Positions 52,401-54,733 of a stretch of DNA of 64,000 nucleotides are shown here, in pieces. A program made the position numbers and the translations under genes. Position 1 is the stretch's first letter. Each line of letters opens with the position of its first letter. The stretch lies in the NCBI GenBank assembly GCA_027627225.1, contig CM051024.1, positions 48,328,047 through 48,392,046 on the forward strand, in the 5' to 3' direction. The DNA comes from Congeria kusceri (Eukaryota > Mollusca > Bivalvia > Myida > Dreissenidae). The notes beneath the pieces were generated by a model that worked only from the letters and a program-made list of their open reading frames with translations, was not told where the DNA came from and did no database searches.

Positions 52401-54733
52401 AAGGTCAAGGTCACACTTAAAGGTTAAGTATATGTATATATGTTAAGATTCTTGTCCAGGCAATAACTTTGCCCAGCATTGAAGGATTTTCAATGTGATA
52501 ACCATTATAAGATGATGTGTCACCCGCAAGAACTAGGAGCAAAATGTTGTCCTGCATGGAAGAATTTCTATATAACTTGACAGCAGGATAAGCATTATGA
52601 GACGGCATGTGGCGTGCAACAACCAGATCCTTTGGTCTAAGGTCAAGGTCACTCTTATAGGTCAAAGGTTAAATATAAGAGTTCTGGCCACTGACATTGA
52701 CCAAAGTAAAATTTTCCCGGAATGGAGGAATTTTCAAATTACTTGGCAGAAGTGATAAGCATTATGAGATGACATATGGCGTTCAAGAACCAGGCTGGTA
52801 GCTGAAAGGTCAATGTCACTAATCAATGTCAAAGGTAAAATAATTTTCCAGAGCATAATATTGCCATGCATGCATTGATTTTAGATAAAATGGCAGAAAT
52901 GATCACCATCAACAGATGGTGTTGGGCATGCAAGTACCTGACTTGTGAAGTTAGTAAATTACTTCCCATAATTAATGAGTGTGCAAATCATAATTCAAAT
53001 ATGATAAAAGTCATTTTGTTAATTTTGCACAGAATGATTTAAGACAGCAAGAGTAAGCGAAGCATACAAGAACCATAACTCATAATTGCCAAAAAGTTTT
53101 AATTCCTAAGCTTTATTGATTTTTTTTGTCGGGACTAAAACTGTTGTATACATACAGACAAAGCGGCGCCATGTAGCAATGGCTGCATATGTGGGGGCAT
53201 ACGTATCTTTGGACACATTTTTACATGTGTCTGTACATGATTTGTGTTGTGTTGTGCGTATTGCGTATTGTCCTGTATTTTATAGGCAAATGGGTACTTG
53301 CCTTTAAGGGTTTCTCTTCTGATGATGTCTCTGGGGTTTCATTATTCTTATATATACAGAGATTTGATCACATACAAATGACATGTATATAATAAGAAGT
53401 CTTACCTGTACACATCAACCCCACATCCAGATCGTGATTGCATGTTTCACCGGTTTGACTTGAGCAATTATGAATGCTGTTTTCTGATCCACTGCAAGTC
53501 AGTTGCCGGTAAAATATGGGTCCGTTACCTCTCCCATATTGCCCGTCTGTGTAATACTCCATTGCACTGTCCCATTGTTTTAAAATATATAAGTACTGTG
53601 ATTGGATGATATCGCAACTGTTGTCTAAATCAGACTTCATTAAAATATTTGTGAACACATTTATAGTTATCATAAGTATACTGCAATGAGTGGTCAGTTA
53701 AATAAAACATACACGAAACTCTGAATTTATCAGGGCGAGAAAAACCCTTATTTACAACCTACGGTCTTTTATTTTCGGCAGTTAACAAGGTGTCAATACA
53801 ACAATATGCACAACACAAAACACACACACACAAAACATACACTTTATTACTACTTGGGACACCTCCCTGAAACGGTCAGTACAAATCTTTGGTAGTTTAA
53901 CTGGTCTATAACATTCCATTCACAACAGAATATCATACCTTAGATTTTTGTTCAGCATCCTACAAAGAACATCTCCATCTTGCAAGTCGAACGAGCCGTC
54001 ATCACAAATAGTTCCCCATATGCCATTTATCTGAATTTCAACACGCCCTTCTAGTTCGCTGTTACCTCCTACCAATCTGATATTTTTGTCCTTGAACTCG
54101 TCTTAATACAAAAGAATAAATGCACAAATGCATGTGTGTCGTTTTACAAAGTAAATACATGATATAACGAGCACGATATGTTTTTCCAGTACGAAGGCAC
54201 ACACATTAAATTAAAGTTTACCGTAATGTTAGCCTGATGACCAATGTTTTTACATGTCATTCCTTGAAATAAAAGTAGTGTTTTCTTTACTGTAAATGAT
54301 AATAGTTTTGTTTATAATGGTTATCATATTCAAATTCATACGTACATTGCCGGGAGTGACCAGCCTCTTCTGCATAAGACAGACCTTGAGTGTAAATAAA
54401 TGCTGGTATAGCATATAAAGGGTACAAGAGAATGTGTTGTTACCGGTTTAACCTGATATTATTATTTACCCTTTACTTAAATGTTACTTATATTTGACAT
54501 ATTCATAAGAAAAGCCGCTCTATTTTATTATCTGTAGTAATATTGTAGAATATTGTGTAATTAATAGTTAAGGTATACATAAACAAATACGAAGCTGTTG
54601 AATAGATTAGAAATGCTACTCATCTTAAACAATATGCTTGCAGTAAGAAGTACGATTATGTACAGAGTACAAAGCTATTACCCAACGCGATTATAACGAC
54701 AATCGTCAGCCACAGCCAGTGTTGTATAGACAT
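61..54733 (-). CDS. Giant SRCR/Sushi/NIDO-AMOP-VWD/EGF/SEA transmembrane protein (whole gene, about 66 exons)
   Basis: Single gene assembled by eye from minus-strand exons, each checked for flanking splice sites and reading phase; exon lengths add to 10,836 nt (about 3,611 residues). Approximate residues: signal peptide 1-17; SRCR1 18-125; Sushi1 126-183; SRCR2 184-293; SRCR3 294-400; Sushi2 401-449; SRCR4 450-555; SRCR5 556-664; Sushi3 665-716; SRCR6 717-827; Sushi4 828-879; SRCR7 880-987; Sushi5 988-1041; SRCR8 1042-1146; Sushi6-12 1147-1545; EB-like 1546-1586; NIDO 1587-1819; AMOP 1820-1982; VWD 1983-2174; EGF region to about 3329; SEA 3330-3470; TM about 3516-3539; tail to 3611. The NIDO-AMOP-VWD-EGF-TM core is the MUC4-type order. 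A cell-surface recognition, adhesion or mucin-like role is inferred. The 3' UTR appears to run out of the window; no AATAAA is visible after the stop on this strand. Splitting into two genes near 44-46 kb cannot be excluded. Confidence 0.8.
338..396 (-). CDS. Cytoplasmic tail exon
   Basis: A 59-nt open stretch flanked by AG and GT (donor GAG|gtatat). It enters in phase 1 and leaves in phase 0, exactly what the neighbours at 751-933 and 61-120 need. Reads [19 protein letters not shown]. Without it the tail would end at an in-frame TAA at 740-742. Confidence 0.55.
751..933 (-). CDS. Transmembrane exon and start of cytoplasmic tail
   Basis: Opens with DSVK, then a hydrophobic helix of about 24 residues ([20 protein letters not shown]...), then a basic stop-transfer sequence HKRKTR. 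The tail carries Tyr motifs, including YLNQ (fits the Grb2-type YxN pattern; function inferred) and FYDNP. A donor at 749-750 gives phase 1 into the exon at 338-396; alternatively translation runs through to TAA at 740-742, giving a shorter tail. Confidence 0.8.
1236..1361 (-). CDS. Cys-rich juxtamembrane (post-SEA) exon
   Basis: 126 nt, phase 1 in and out. Contains five cysteines ([25 protein letters not shown]) between the SEA domain and the membrane. Probably a degenerate EGF-like or disulphide-bonded stalk; not confidently assigned to a family. Confidence 0.75.
1711..2073. mobile_element. MITE-like element, TIR family A, copy 1
   Basis: The left end reads TTAAAAGGACCTATTCACAG and the right end is its near-perfect inverse, ending AATAGGTCCCTTTAA. 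No transposase is encoded. Two relatives lie at 2424-2906 and 19577-20007. Confidence 0.6.
2424..2906. mobile_element. MITE-like element, TIR family A, copy 2, with tRNA-like core
   Basis: Ends are TTAAAGGGTTGTTTACAGAT and the inverse of TTAAAGGGACCTGTTCACAT. The interior contains an A-run near 2487-2504 and a tract with a tRNA-like flavour (GGGGTCTGAACCTC at about 2559-2573). It matches the 19577-20007 copy over its right half (ACAACAGAAACACTCC and the terminal 90 bp). Confidence 0.6.
2968..3107 (-). CDS. SEA domain, C-terminal half
   Basis: Reads [15 protein letters not shown] and later [16 protein letters not shown]. The FxxGSxxVDY core is the SEA signature, and cleavage in SEA domains falls between the G and S (3098-3103 here). 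Enters in phase 2, leaves in phase 1. Confidence 0.85.
3254..3312 (-). CDS. SEA domain, middle exon
   Basis: 59 nt reading [20 protein letters not shown] after TTGCAG. The only open frame that continues into the RKGSLYVDY exon. Enters in phase 0 and leaves in phase 2. Confidence 0.75.
3565..3785 (-). CDS. SEA domain, N-terminal exon
   Basis: Enters in phase 1 after ATTAAAG and reads [14 protein letters not shown], then [17 protein letters not shown]. The donor is ambiguous. ATTG|gttgaa at 3545 looks better but is phase 1 and clashes with the next exon; ACC|gttaaa at 3564 gives phase 0 and joins cleanly. I chose the latter; transcript data would settle it. Confidence 0.65.
3902..4186 (-). CDS. 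Two-EGF exon (laminin-like + calcium-binding type)
   Basis: 285 nt, phase 1-1. Pattern [17 protein letters not shown], then [18 protein letters not shown], then [16 protein letters not shown]. Same two-domain unit as 4318-4578, 4914-5174 and 9640-9900. DVDEC is the calcium-binding EGF signature. Confidence 0.85.
4318..4578 (-). CDS. Two-EGF exon
   Basis: 261 nt, phase 1-1. Reads [17 protein letters not shown], a [13 protein letters not shown] linker, then [16 protein letters not shown]. Laminin-like EGF followed by a calcium-binding-type EGF. Confidence 0.88.
   Translation of the reverse strand, partial: SVNKVALGPAVKRHAPAIWRTPVSVKRKAECAFVTRGGWATRAMKMSKSAITVTRVLLTQRASKLQEATNVNVTVASEKALKKTSV
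4914..5174 (-). CDS. Two-EGF exon
   Basis: 261 nt, phase 1-1. Reads [48 protein letters not shown]. Nearly the same length and cysteine spacing as its neighbour at 4318-4578, suggesting tandem exon duplication. Confidence 0.88.
5304..5426 (-). CDS. Calcium-binding EGF exon
   Basis: 123 nt, phase 1-1. [18 protein letters not shown], then [11 protein letters not shown]. Standard six-cysteine cbEGF with the N/D-x-D/N-E/Q-C start. Confidence 0.9.
5427..6025 (-). other. Intron, nothing recognised
   Basis: About 600 bp of AT-rich intron. I see no exon, repeat family or structured element in it. Confidence 0.6.
6026..6145 (-). CDS. EGF-like exon
   Basis: 120 nt, phase 1-1. Reads [18 protein letters not shown] and [15 protein letters not shown]. 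Classic non-calcium EGF with YxGxxC ending. Confidence 0.88.
6342..6464 (-). CDS. Calcium-binding EGF exon
   Basis: 123 nt, phase 1-1. [17 protein letters not shown], then [20 protein letters not shown]. Donor C|gtatgt. Confidence 0.9.
6801..6920 (-). CDS. Calcium-binding EGF exon
   Basis: 120 nt, phase 1-1. [18 protein letters not shown], then [11 protein letters not shown]. Confidence 0.9.
7261..7437 (-). CDS. EGF exon: end of a laminin-like unit plus cbEGF
   Basis: 177 nt, phase 1-1. [20 protein letters not shown], then [16 protein letters not shown]. Together with 7640-7717 it makes the same two-EGF unit that is a single 261-nt exon elsewhere. Confidence 0.85.
7640..7717 (-). CDS. Short EGF exon, first half of a split laminin-like unit
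   Basis: 78 nt, phase 1-1. [20 protein letters not shown]. Donor gtgagt. It completes its domain with the exon at 7261-7437. Confidence 0.82.
7718..8709 (-). other. Intron region around the broken EGF exon
   Basis: Besides the frameshifted EGF exon at 8039-8133 there is only a short GA microsatellite near 7970-7985 and AT-rich DNA. No replacement EGF exon was found. Confidence 0.6.
8039..8133 (-). pseudogene. Frameshifted calcium-binding EGF exon
   Basis: Flanked by good AG and GT sites, starts DIDEC in the expected frame and ends [19 protein letters not shown] in a different frame. The length is 95 nt instead of about 123, so roughly 28 nt of the middle, including expected cysteines, is missing. 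If spliced in, translation would hit TGA within the exon. Skipping it keeps the frame, because both neighbours are phase 1. Assembly error is an alternative. Confidence 0.8.
8710..8835 (-). CDS. EGF-like exon
   Basis: 126 nt, phase 1-1. [20 protein letters not shown], then [14 protein letters not shown] with a degenerate calcium-binding start. Confidence 0.86.
9109..9234 (-). CDS. Calcium-binding EGF exon
   Basis: 126 nt, phase 1-1. [19 protein letters not shown], then [16 protein letters not shown]. Confidence 0.9.
9329..9451 (-). CDS. Calcium-binding EGF exon
   Basis: 123 nt, phase 1-1. [19 protein letters not shown], then [11 protein letters not shown]. Confidence 0.9.
9640..9900 (-). 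CDS. Two-EGF exon
   Basis: 261 nt, phase 1-1. [37 protein letters not shown], then [18 protein letters not shown]. Same unit as 4914-5174. Confidence 0.9.
10150..10263 (-). CDS. Calcium-binding EGF exon
   Basis: 114 nt, phase 1-1. [19 protein letters not shown], then [14 protein letters not shown]. Confidence 0.85.
10388..10522 (-). CDS. EGF-like exon
   Basis: 135 nt, phase 1-1. [18 protein letters not shown], then [19 protein letters not shown]. Confidence 0.86.
10641..10766 (-). CDS. Calcium-binding EGF exon
   Basis: 126 nt, phase 1-1. [18 protein letters not shown], then [16 protein letters not shown]. Confidence 0.9.
10792..10901. repeat. Palindromic element (inverted repeat)
   Basis: Left arm GTCGTGGGAAAAT...GCGTAAAGTGTCGT and right arm ACGACACTTTACGCAC...TTTTCCCACGAC are inverse copies around a short centre. 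MITE-like fold-back, 25 bp upstream of the EGF exon at 10641-10766. Confidence 0.65.
11144..11266 (-). CDS. Calcium-binding EGF exon
   Basis: 123 nt, phase 1-1. [17 protein letters not shown], then [11 protein letters not shown]. Confidence 0.9.
11510..11677 (-). CDS. EGF-like exon with GC donor
   Basis: 168 nt, phase 1-1. [19 protein letters not shown], then [18 protein letters not shown]. No GT is available at the phase-1 end; AAAG|gcatgc must act as a GC donor, since the frame stops at TGA a few codons on. Confidence 0.78.
11775..11944 (-). CDS. Junction exon between the VWD block and the EGF array
   Basis: 170 nt, enters phase 2 and leaves phase 1. [15 protein letters not shown], then [11 protein letters not shown] and [10 protein letters not shown], an EGF-like domain completed by the next exon. 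Confidence 0.82.
12223..12415 (-). CDS. Post-VWD extracellular exon
   Basis: 193 nt, phase 1 in, 2 out. [18 protein letters not shown] and [16 protein letters not shown]. Beta-rich look with N-glycosylation sites; probably an Ig-like or MUC4-type post-VWD segment, family not certain. Confidence 0.8.
12683..12934 (-). CDS. Post-VWD exon (MUC4-like region)
   Basis: 252 nt, phase 1-1. Begins [18 protein letters not shown] and continues [25 protein letters not shown]. Resembles the segment that follows VWD in MUC4-type proteins (W..T..S.F.Y..G); inferred from pattern. Confidence 0.82.
13108..13302 (-). CDS. VWD domain, C-terminal part
   Basis: 195 nt, phase 1-1. [19 protein letters not shown] is the conserved GLLGNFNxxxxDD motif of VWD/MUC4-like domains. 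Confidence 0.9.
13430..13567 (-). CDS. VWD domain, middle part
   Basis: 138 nt, phase 1-1. [20 protein letters not shown], then [18 protein letters not shown]. Confidence 0.87.
13829..14071 (-). CDS. VWD domain, N-terminal part with GDPH
   Basis: 243 nt, phase 1-1. [20 protein letters not shown], then [15 protein letters not shown] (14049-14060) is the autocatalytic cleavage motif known from several VWD mucins. Confidence 0.92.
14242..14455 (-). CDS. AMOP domain, C-terminal part
   Basis: 214 nt, phase 0 in, 1 out. [37 protein letters not shown]. The CCY...GG...CC..S..C..Y pattern is AMOP-like and continues the previous exon. Confidence 0.87.
14734..15008 (-). CDS. AMOP domain, N-terminal part
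   Basis: 275 nt, phase 1 in, 0 out. [11 protein letters not shown] and [17 protein letters not shown], the C..WY......LP.CPC signature of AMOP (adhesion-associated domain of MUC4 and similar proteins). Confidence 0.9.
15300..15528 (-). CDS. NIDO domain, C-terminal exon
   Basis: 229 nt, phase 0 in, 1 out. [20 protein letters not shown], then [18 protein letters not shown]. Matches the Q.VL...G...F....Y...IG...GDG pattern of nidogen domains. Confidence 0.9.
15858..16205 (-). CDS. NIDO domain, central exon
   Basis: 348 nt, phase 0-0, the longest exon. [16 protein letters not shown] at the start (NIDO N.NGLISF strand), [20 protein letters not shown], and [10 protein letters not shown] at the end, all nidogen-domain hallmarks. 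Confidence 0.92.
17085..17515 (+). repeat. Dispersed repeat family B, copy 1
   Basis: About 430 bp sharing TTTGAATTGCGATG, TAAACCGGTT, CCGTTCCAAGGCGGTGAC and AACTGGAGTTTCGCTTTG with copies at 37424-37795 (same strand) and 55597-55990 (opposite). Class unknown. Confidence 0.65.
18081..19545. mobile_element. Inverted-repeat element with about seven internal 165-bp tandem units
   Basis: Internal units repeat GCCCCGCCCCCTGGCGGCCA with a spacing of about 165 bp (18189, 18351, 18516, 18684, 18851, 19015, 19179). The ends carry GCTCACCTG (18105-18113) and its inverse CAGGTGAGC (19535-19543). No coding capacity. Looks like a non-autonomous DNA element of a kind common in bivalves (recollection, not searched). 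Confidence 0.65.
19577..20007. mobile_element. MITE-like element, TIR family A, copy 3, with tRNA-like box
   Basis: Right end TGTGAACAGGTCTTTTTAAA mirrors the left end GGGACTTATTCACAGAT. On the minus strand the interior has GGATCGAATCCCAG, a pol III B-box-like sequence, at about 19739-19752. Confidence 0.6.
20057..20178 (-). CDS. NIDO domain, N-terminal exon
   Basis: 122 nt, phase 1 in, 0 out. [19 protein letters not shown] is the LLPFGxxxGD opening of nidogen domains. Donor gtgagt. Confidence 0.9.
20533..20655 (-). CDS. EB-like cysteine module
   Basis: 123 nt, phase 1-1. [19 protein letters not shown], then [16 protein letters not shown]. Cysteine spacing resembles the EB module; an atypical EGF is possible. 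Confidence 0.82.
20907..21086 (-). CDS. Sushi domain 12
   Basis: 180 nt, phase 1-1. [42 protein letters not shown]. Four cysteines and the conserved Trp. Confidence 0.92.
21244..21411 (-). CDS. Sushi domain 11
   Basis: 168 nt, phase 1-1. [40 protein letters not shown]. Confidence 0.92.
21670..21837 (-). CDS. Sushi domain 10
   Basis: 168 nt, phase 1-1. [41 protein letters not shown]. Confidence 0.9.
21939..22106 (-). CDS. Sushi domain 9
   Basis: 168 nt, phase 1-1. [41 protein letters not shown]. Confidence 0.9.
22486..22662 (-). CDS. Sushi domain 8
   Basis: 177 nt, phase 1-1. [43 protein letters not shown]. Confidence 0.88.
22802..22969 (-). CDS. Sushi domain 7
   Basis: 168 nt, phase 1-1. 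[40 protein letters not shown]. Confidence 0.92.
23108..23275 (-). CDS. Sushi domain 6
   Basis: 168 nt, phase 1-1. [40 protein letters not shown]. First of seven tandem Sushi domains after SRCR8. Confidence 0.92.
23619..24042. mobile_element. Short element with GC-rich inverted ends
   Basis: Starts ATGCCCCCAC and ends with the inverse GTGGGGGGCAT. It has an internal duplicated 190-bp unit (TTGGTCGCAGCCAAAATTC, twice) and an ACGTACGTACGT run near 23980-23993. Non-coding, MITE-like, within an intron. Confidence 0.6.
24298..24455 (-). CDS. SRCR domain 8, second half
   Basis: 158 nt, phase 2 in, 1 out. [19 protein letters not shown], then [13 protein letters not shown], the CxHxxDVxVxC ending of SRCR domains. 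Confidence 0.92.
24559..24715 (-). CDS. SRCR domain 8, first half
   Basis: 157 nt, phase 1 in, 2 out. [38 protein letters not shown]. The donor could be shifted by 3 nt (TA|gtaggt or AA|gtagta) without changing phase. Confidence 0.92.
24909..25070 (-). CDS. Sushi-like domain 5
   Basis: 162 nt, phase 1-1. [19 protein letters not shown], then [15 protein letters not shown]. Divergent Sushi: CGxP start and the C..SGW...GEC end are kept. Confidence 0.82.
25303..25469 (-). CDS. SRCR domain 7, second half
   Basis: 167 nt, phase 2 in, 1 out. [40 protein letters not shown]. Separated from its first half (32117-32273) by the retroelement-bearing intron. Confidence 0.88.
25985..26690 (+). pseudogene. 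LINE reverse transcriptase relic
   Basis: Reads [20 protein letters not shown] at 25987-26046 (YADD is the RT catalytic box). After a frameshift and stops it continues [17 protein letters not shown], and further on [15 protein letters not shown] and [13 protein letters not shown] (26352-26514), typical of the RT C-terminus. Many stops and frameshifts: long dead. Opposite strand to the younger element next to it. Confidence 0.85.
26784..26795. repeat. Target-site duplication, 3' side of the retroelement
   Basis: AAATTATGGATC, identical to 31019-31030. Confidence 0.8.
26796..31018 (-). mobile_element. Non-LTR retrotransposon with RNase H, 4.2 kb
   Basis: Bounded by a 12-bp direct repeat. It has a 207-nt leader, a single long ORF and a very short 3' tail ending in AAGAAGAA after the last stop. 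GC-richer than the surrounding intron and clearly more recent. The clade is likely one of the RNase-H-bearing I-superfamily groups; not resolved by eye. A separate ORF1 is not present, so the copy may be 5'-truncated or a single-ORF type. Confidence 0.9.
26960..30811 (-). CDS. Retrotransposon polyprotein: AP endonuclease, reverse transcriptase, RNase H
   Basis: 1,283 codons. An Arg/Pro-rich N-terminus of about 110 residues; endonuclease motifs [25 protein letters not shown] and GSDHRPV; RT motifs [49 protein letters not shown] and YADDLALW; RNase H motifs [27 protein letters not shown] and [15 protein letters not shown]. It makes the enzymes for target-primed reverse transcription. The ORF stops at TAA (26960-26962) inside a CxC...HxxxC-like C-terminal knuckle; the same frame stays open for about 57 codons beyond it to a second stop near 26815, so the natural C-terminus is probably lost by one nonsense change. 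Confidence 0.93.
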   Translation of the reverse strand: MLYSHGRQVSYDKEKLENKPLLKTDALGQSAHNDSATLSTPMMDNNGSLRDGALPVESPRAGRVPDPMPRRGPTQATGGHPVPLRGARLRRRRVNATGQERTPSTQETPRPLNILQWNAEGIYNKKLPFTERLHADNIDVACIQETHLNSNHRFTIRGYQTFRLDREGRHKGGVLMLIKNNIPAQEIKVVTNQQAEIQGVNITMDRSVITIYNLYCPQDKELSLQYLENLPTENCLVVGDFNSHSTCWGYEETDRRGEEVEDWQIDTQMVLLNDPEDPPTFFSRRWLSTSTPDLAFATDDLSKKTTRGVLSQLGGSDHRPVKLAINLQYRPQNSTTFPRWNYKKADWNMFASLTDLYTRGLKTDDLNINRVTRNFNPAILKAASETIPRGARKNYRPYWTEELQELEDQVSSSRQEVEENPSVDNNIALKAATAKCRRAYLQAARSSWREKTEKLNLDRDGNKLWKLTKAMNGEDTRAAPITISQGQEMLTGREAANLFIDSYEEVSNITVPEERKAQIQEERRTSKEYQPEEHMNKPFNHHELADAMKALQERKSPGPDKITNEMLLHLGTRTKTQLLKIFNNSWKTGHVPQIWREADMVPIHKKGKDRAKVDSYRPISLTSCVGKLMERLINTRLTWHLEKNNTISPEQAGFRQNRSTEDQVTYIAQKIEDGFQDKKNTLTIWIDMEKAFDKVWKEGLKLKLQKSGVAGCMFQWICQYLNSRKARVHVSGQYSRKKTLKDGVPQGGVLSPTLFLVFINDIVKDLPRNVHGAIYADDLALWCSEEHITTANYRMQEALKVLEDWTKKWLITINSRKTTYTIFSLSPKEVKANLKLCGQKLQADNTPTYLGVTFDRRLTWKQQTEKVEARAKLRLALMKKLTGTTWGADAAILKKMYMGSVRPVLEYGVTAWGTASKSNFDRVSKVQNQAARIITGAMRSTPIQELETITGLEPIEDRRDTKLLTQAAKFKRLPNHPMKDRLCQPTKGRLKRGSFIHQTRVLERKCQDILDQEPKDIPPYLENPGWSDAERPQIHSSIPGIGKKDSQSDAEKKSISMEHINNSYPQHNWTHVYTDGSADQAVRSGGAGIYIRYPGGREEHISLATGLYSTNFKAEAVALKTGAAHIEHSPLSSNNVVFFSDAKSVLQALDTARDKELNDLSSALTSLRRAHTVVLQWVPSHCNILGNEAADTLAKEGTTKEQNDRSTTFKEAKTIIKAKQHTKWLQQHPRYNRNDPYHLLSRSEQVLIFRLRTGHNRMNHHLFTKFRIGQSDQCPCQTGSMTT
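31019..31030. repeat. Target-site duplication, 5' side of the retroelement
   Basis: AAATTATGGATC, identical to 26784-26795. Confidence 0.8.
31147..31276. repeat. Large hairpin (inverted repeat)
   Basis: Left arm TTTTCGGTGTGATAACGC...GGAGACAATTAA and right arm TTAATTGTCTCC...GCGTTATCACACCGAAAA are inverse, about 50-bp arms with an 18-bp centre. Fold-back element of unknown class, 116 bp from the retroelement. Confidence 0.7.
32117..32273 (-). CDS. SRCR domain 7, first half
   Basis: 157 nt, phase 1 in, 2 out. [40 protein letters not shown]. Confidence 0.92.
32467..32622 (-). CDS. Sushi domain 4
   Basis: 156 nt, phase 1-1. [44 protein letters not shown]. Very close to Sushi 3 (38209-38364). 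Confidence 0.92.
33300..33463 (-). CDS. SRCR domain 6, second half
   Basis: 164 nt, phase 2 in, 1 out. [40 protein letters not shown]. Close to 39822-39988. Confidence 0.9.
33464..35985 (-). other. Intron, nothing recognised
   Basis: 2.5 kb of AT-rich sequence (runs of A/T near 34221-34240). No coding exon, tRNA-like sequence or clear repeat unit was seen. Confidence 0.6.
35986..36154 (-). CDS. SRCR domain 6, first half
   Basis: 169 nt, phase 1 in, 2 out. [40 protein letters not shown]. Close to 40511-40670. Confidence 0.92.
37424..37795 (+). repeat. Dispersed repeat family B, copy 2
   Basis: Shares TTTGAATTGCGATG, TAAACCGGTTTAAACC and CCGTTCCAAGGCGGTG with the copy at 17085-17515, in the same orientation. 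Lies in the 36155-38208 intron, which otherwise shows nothing coding. Confidence 0.62.
38209..38364 (-). CDS. Sushi domain 3
   Basis: 156 nt, phase 1-1. [44 protein letters not shown]. Confidence 0.92.
39822..39988 (-). CDS. SRCR domain 5, second half
   Basis: 167 nt, phase 2 in, 1 out. [41 protein letters not shown]. Confidence 0.9.
40332..40462 (+). repeat. AGT trinucleotide microsatellite
   Basis: About 40 imperfect AGT units in the intron splitting SRCR5. It gives long poly-Ser/poly-Thr phantom reading frames on both strands. Confidence 0.95.
40511..40670 (-). CDS. SRCR domain 5, first half
   Basis: 160 nt, phase 1 in, 2 out. [39 protein letters not shown]. Confidence 0.92.
40923..41077 (-). 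CDS. SRCR domain 4, second half
   Basis: 155 nt, phase 2 in, 1 out. [20 protein letters not shown], then [13 protein letters not shown]. Confidence 0.92.
41420..41582 (-). CDS. SRCR domain 4, first half
   Basis: 163 nt, phase 1 in, 2 out. [40 protein letters not shown]. Two donors 3 nt apart (gtggta, gtattt) preserve phase. Confidence 0.9.
41837..41983 (-). CDS. Sushi domain 2
   Basis: 147 nt, phase 1-1. [39 protein letters not shown]. The last Cys codon is split by the consensus donor T|gtaagt. Confidence 0.9.
41984..44163 (-). other. Intron with SINE
   Basis: 2.2 kb. Holds the tRNA-derived SINE at 42120-42418; the remainder (42419-44163) is AT-rich and shows nothing coding. Confidence 0.6.
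42120..42418 (-). mobile_element. tRNA-derived SINE
   Basis: The minus-strand head starts GCCGGGC and carries an A-box-like TAACTCAGTTGGTGG and a B box GAGTTCGAACCCC, with the head ending GCCCGGC. A non-tRNA body follows (ATGGCCATTCTCTCTC, GGGCAGTTGTCAGTTACTGG, CGCCGTGAAATGAC). The head is imperfect for a functional tRNA. Compare with molluscan V-/Deu-type SINEs. Confidence 0.75.
44164..44327 (-). CDS. SRCR domain 3, second half (acceptor anomalous)
   Basis: Reads [46 protein letters not shown]; donor CAG|gtattg, phase 1. Homologous exons predict an acceptor at 44328-44329 (phase 2, length 164 nt), but the genome has AC where AG is expected. The nearest real AG (exon end 44361) would shift the frame. 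Domain identity is secure; the 5' edge is not. Confidence 0.7.
46192..46297 (-). CDS. Candidate alternative last exon (truncated SRCR half)
   Basis: After TTTTCAG it enters in the right phase (2) from exon 46880-47036, reads [20 protein letters not shown] (like the GNGPIFxxxLxC start of SRCR second halves), then stops at TAA, overlapped by AATAAA within a few bases. It would give a secreted short form. Alternatively a decayed duplicate half-exon. Confidence 0.4.
46880..47036 (-). CDS. SRCR domain 3, first half
   Basis: 157 nt, phase 1 in, 2 out. [38 protein letters not shown]. Donor gttagt. Confidence 0.9.
47037..48661 (-). other. Intron with a palindromic element
   Basis: 1.6 kb. Contains the inverted repeat at 47981-48070. 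No coding exon was seen in the rest. Confidence 0.6.
47981..48070. repeat. Palindromic element
   Basis: GTCGAATAATATCCGAAATG and its near-inverse CATTTCGGCCACTATTCGAC face each other about 45 bp apart. MITE-like fold-back. Confidence 0.6.
48662..48810 (-). CDS. SRCR domain 2, second half
   Basis: 149 nt, phase 2 in, 1 out. [33 protein letters not shown]. Donor CAG|gttagg (the alternative TAG|gtaaca would add a stop codon). Confidence 0.85.
49428..49608 (-). CDS. SRCR domain 2, first half
   Basis: 181 nt, phase 1 in, 2 out. [39 protein letters not shown]. Longer than the other first halves because of a Tyr-rich insert. Confidence 0.87.
49609..50861 (-). other. Intron with two related ORF-like stretches
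   Basis: 1.25 kb. 50130-50310 and 50560-50740 look distantly alike (minus-strand [10 protein letters not shown] versus [15 protein letters not shown]). Not assignable to exons of this gene; see findings. Confidence 0.45.
50862..51035 (-). CDS. Sushi-like domain 1
   Basis: 174 nt, phase 1-1. [47 protein letters not shown]. Confidence 0.87.
51785..52860. repeat. Tandem array with AAGGTCAAGGTC motif
   Basis: About six diverged units of 135-240 bp. Each carries AAGGTCAAGGTC or a variant (near 51793, 51928, 52084, 52229, 52400, 52638), AAATATAAG..TTTAAGCCATAGA and a GGAAGGATTTT segment. Intronic, in the 51036-53405 intron. Confidence 0.75.
53406..53566 (-). CDS. SRCR domain 1, second half
   Basis: 161 nt, phase 2 in, 1 out. 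[33 protein letters not shown]. Confidence 0.93.
53939..54101 (-). CDS. SRCR domain 1, first half
   Basis: 163 nt, phase 1 in, 2 out. [40 protein letters not shown], textbook SRCR sequence. Confidence 0.94.
54682..54733 (-). CDS. Signal-peptide exon and start codon
   Basis: ATG at 54731-54733, reading [18 protein letters not shown], a short hydrophobic signal peptide, then donor gtaata in phase 1 that fits the first SRCR exon. A TCTGTTTCAG just upstream of the ATG suggests that the 5' UTR may itself be spliced. Confidence 0.8.
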
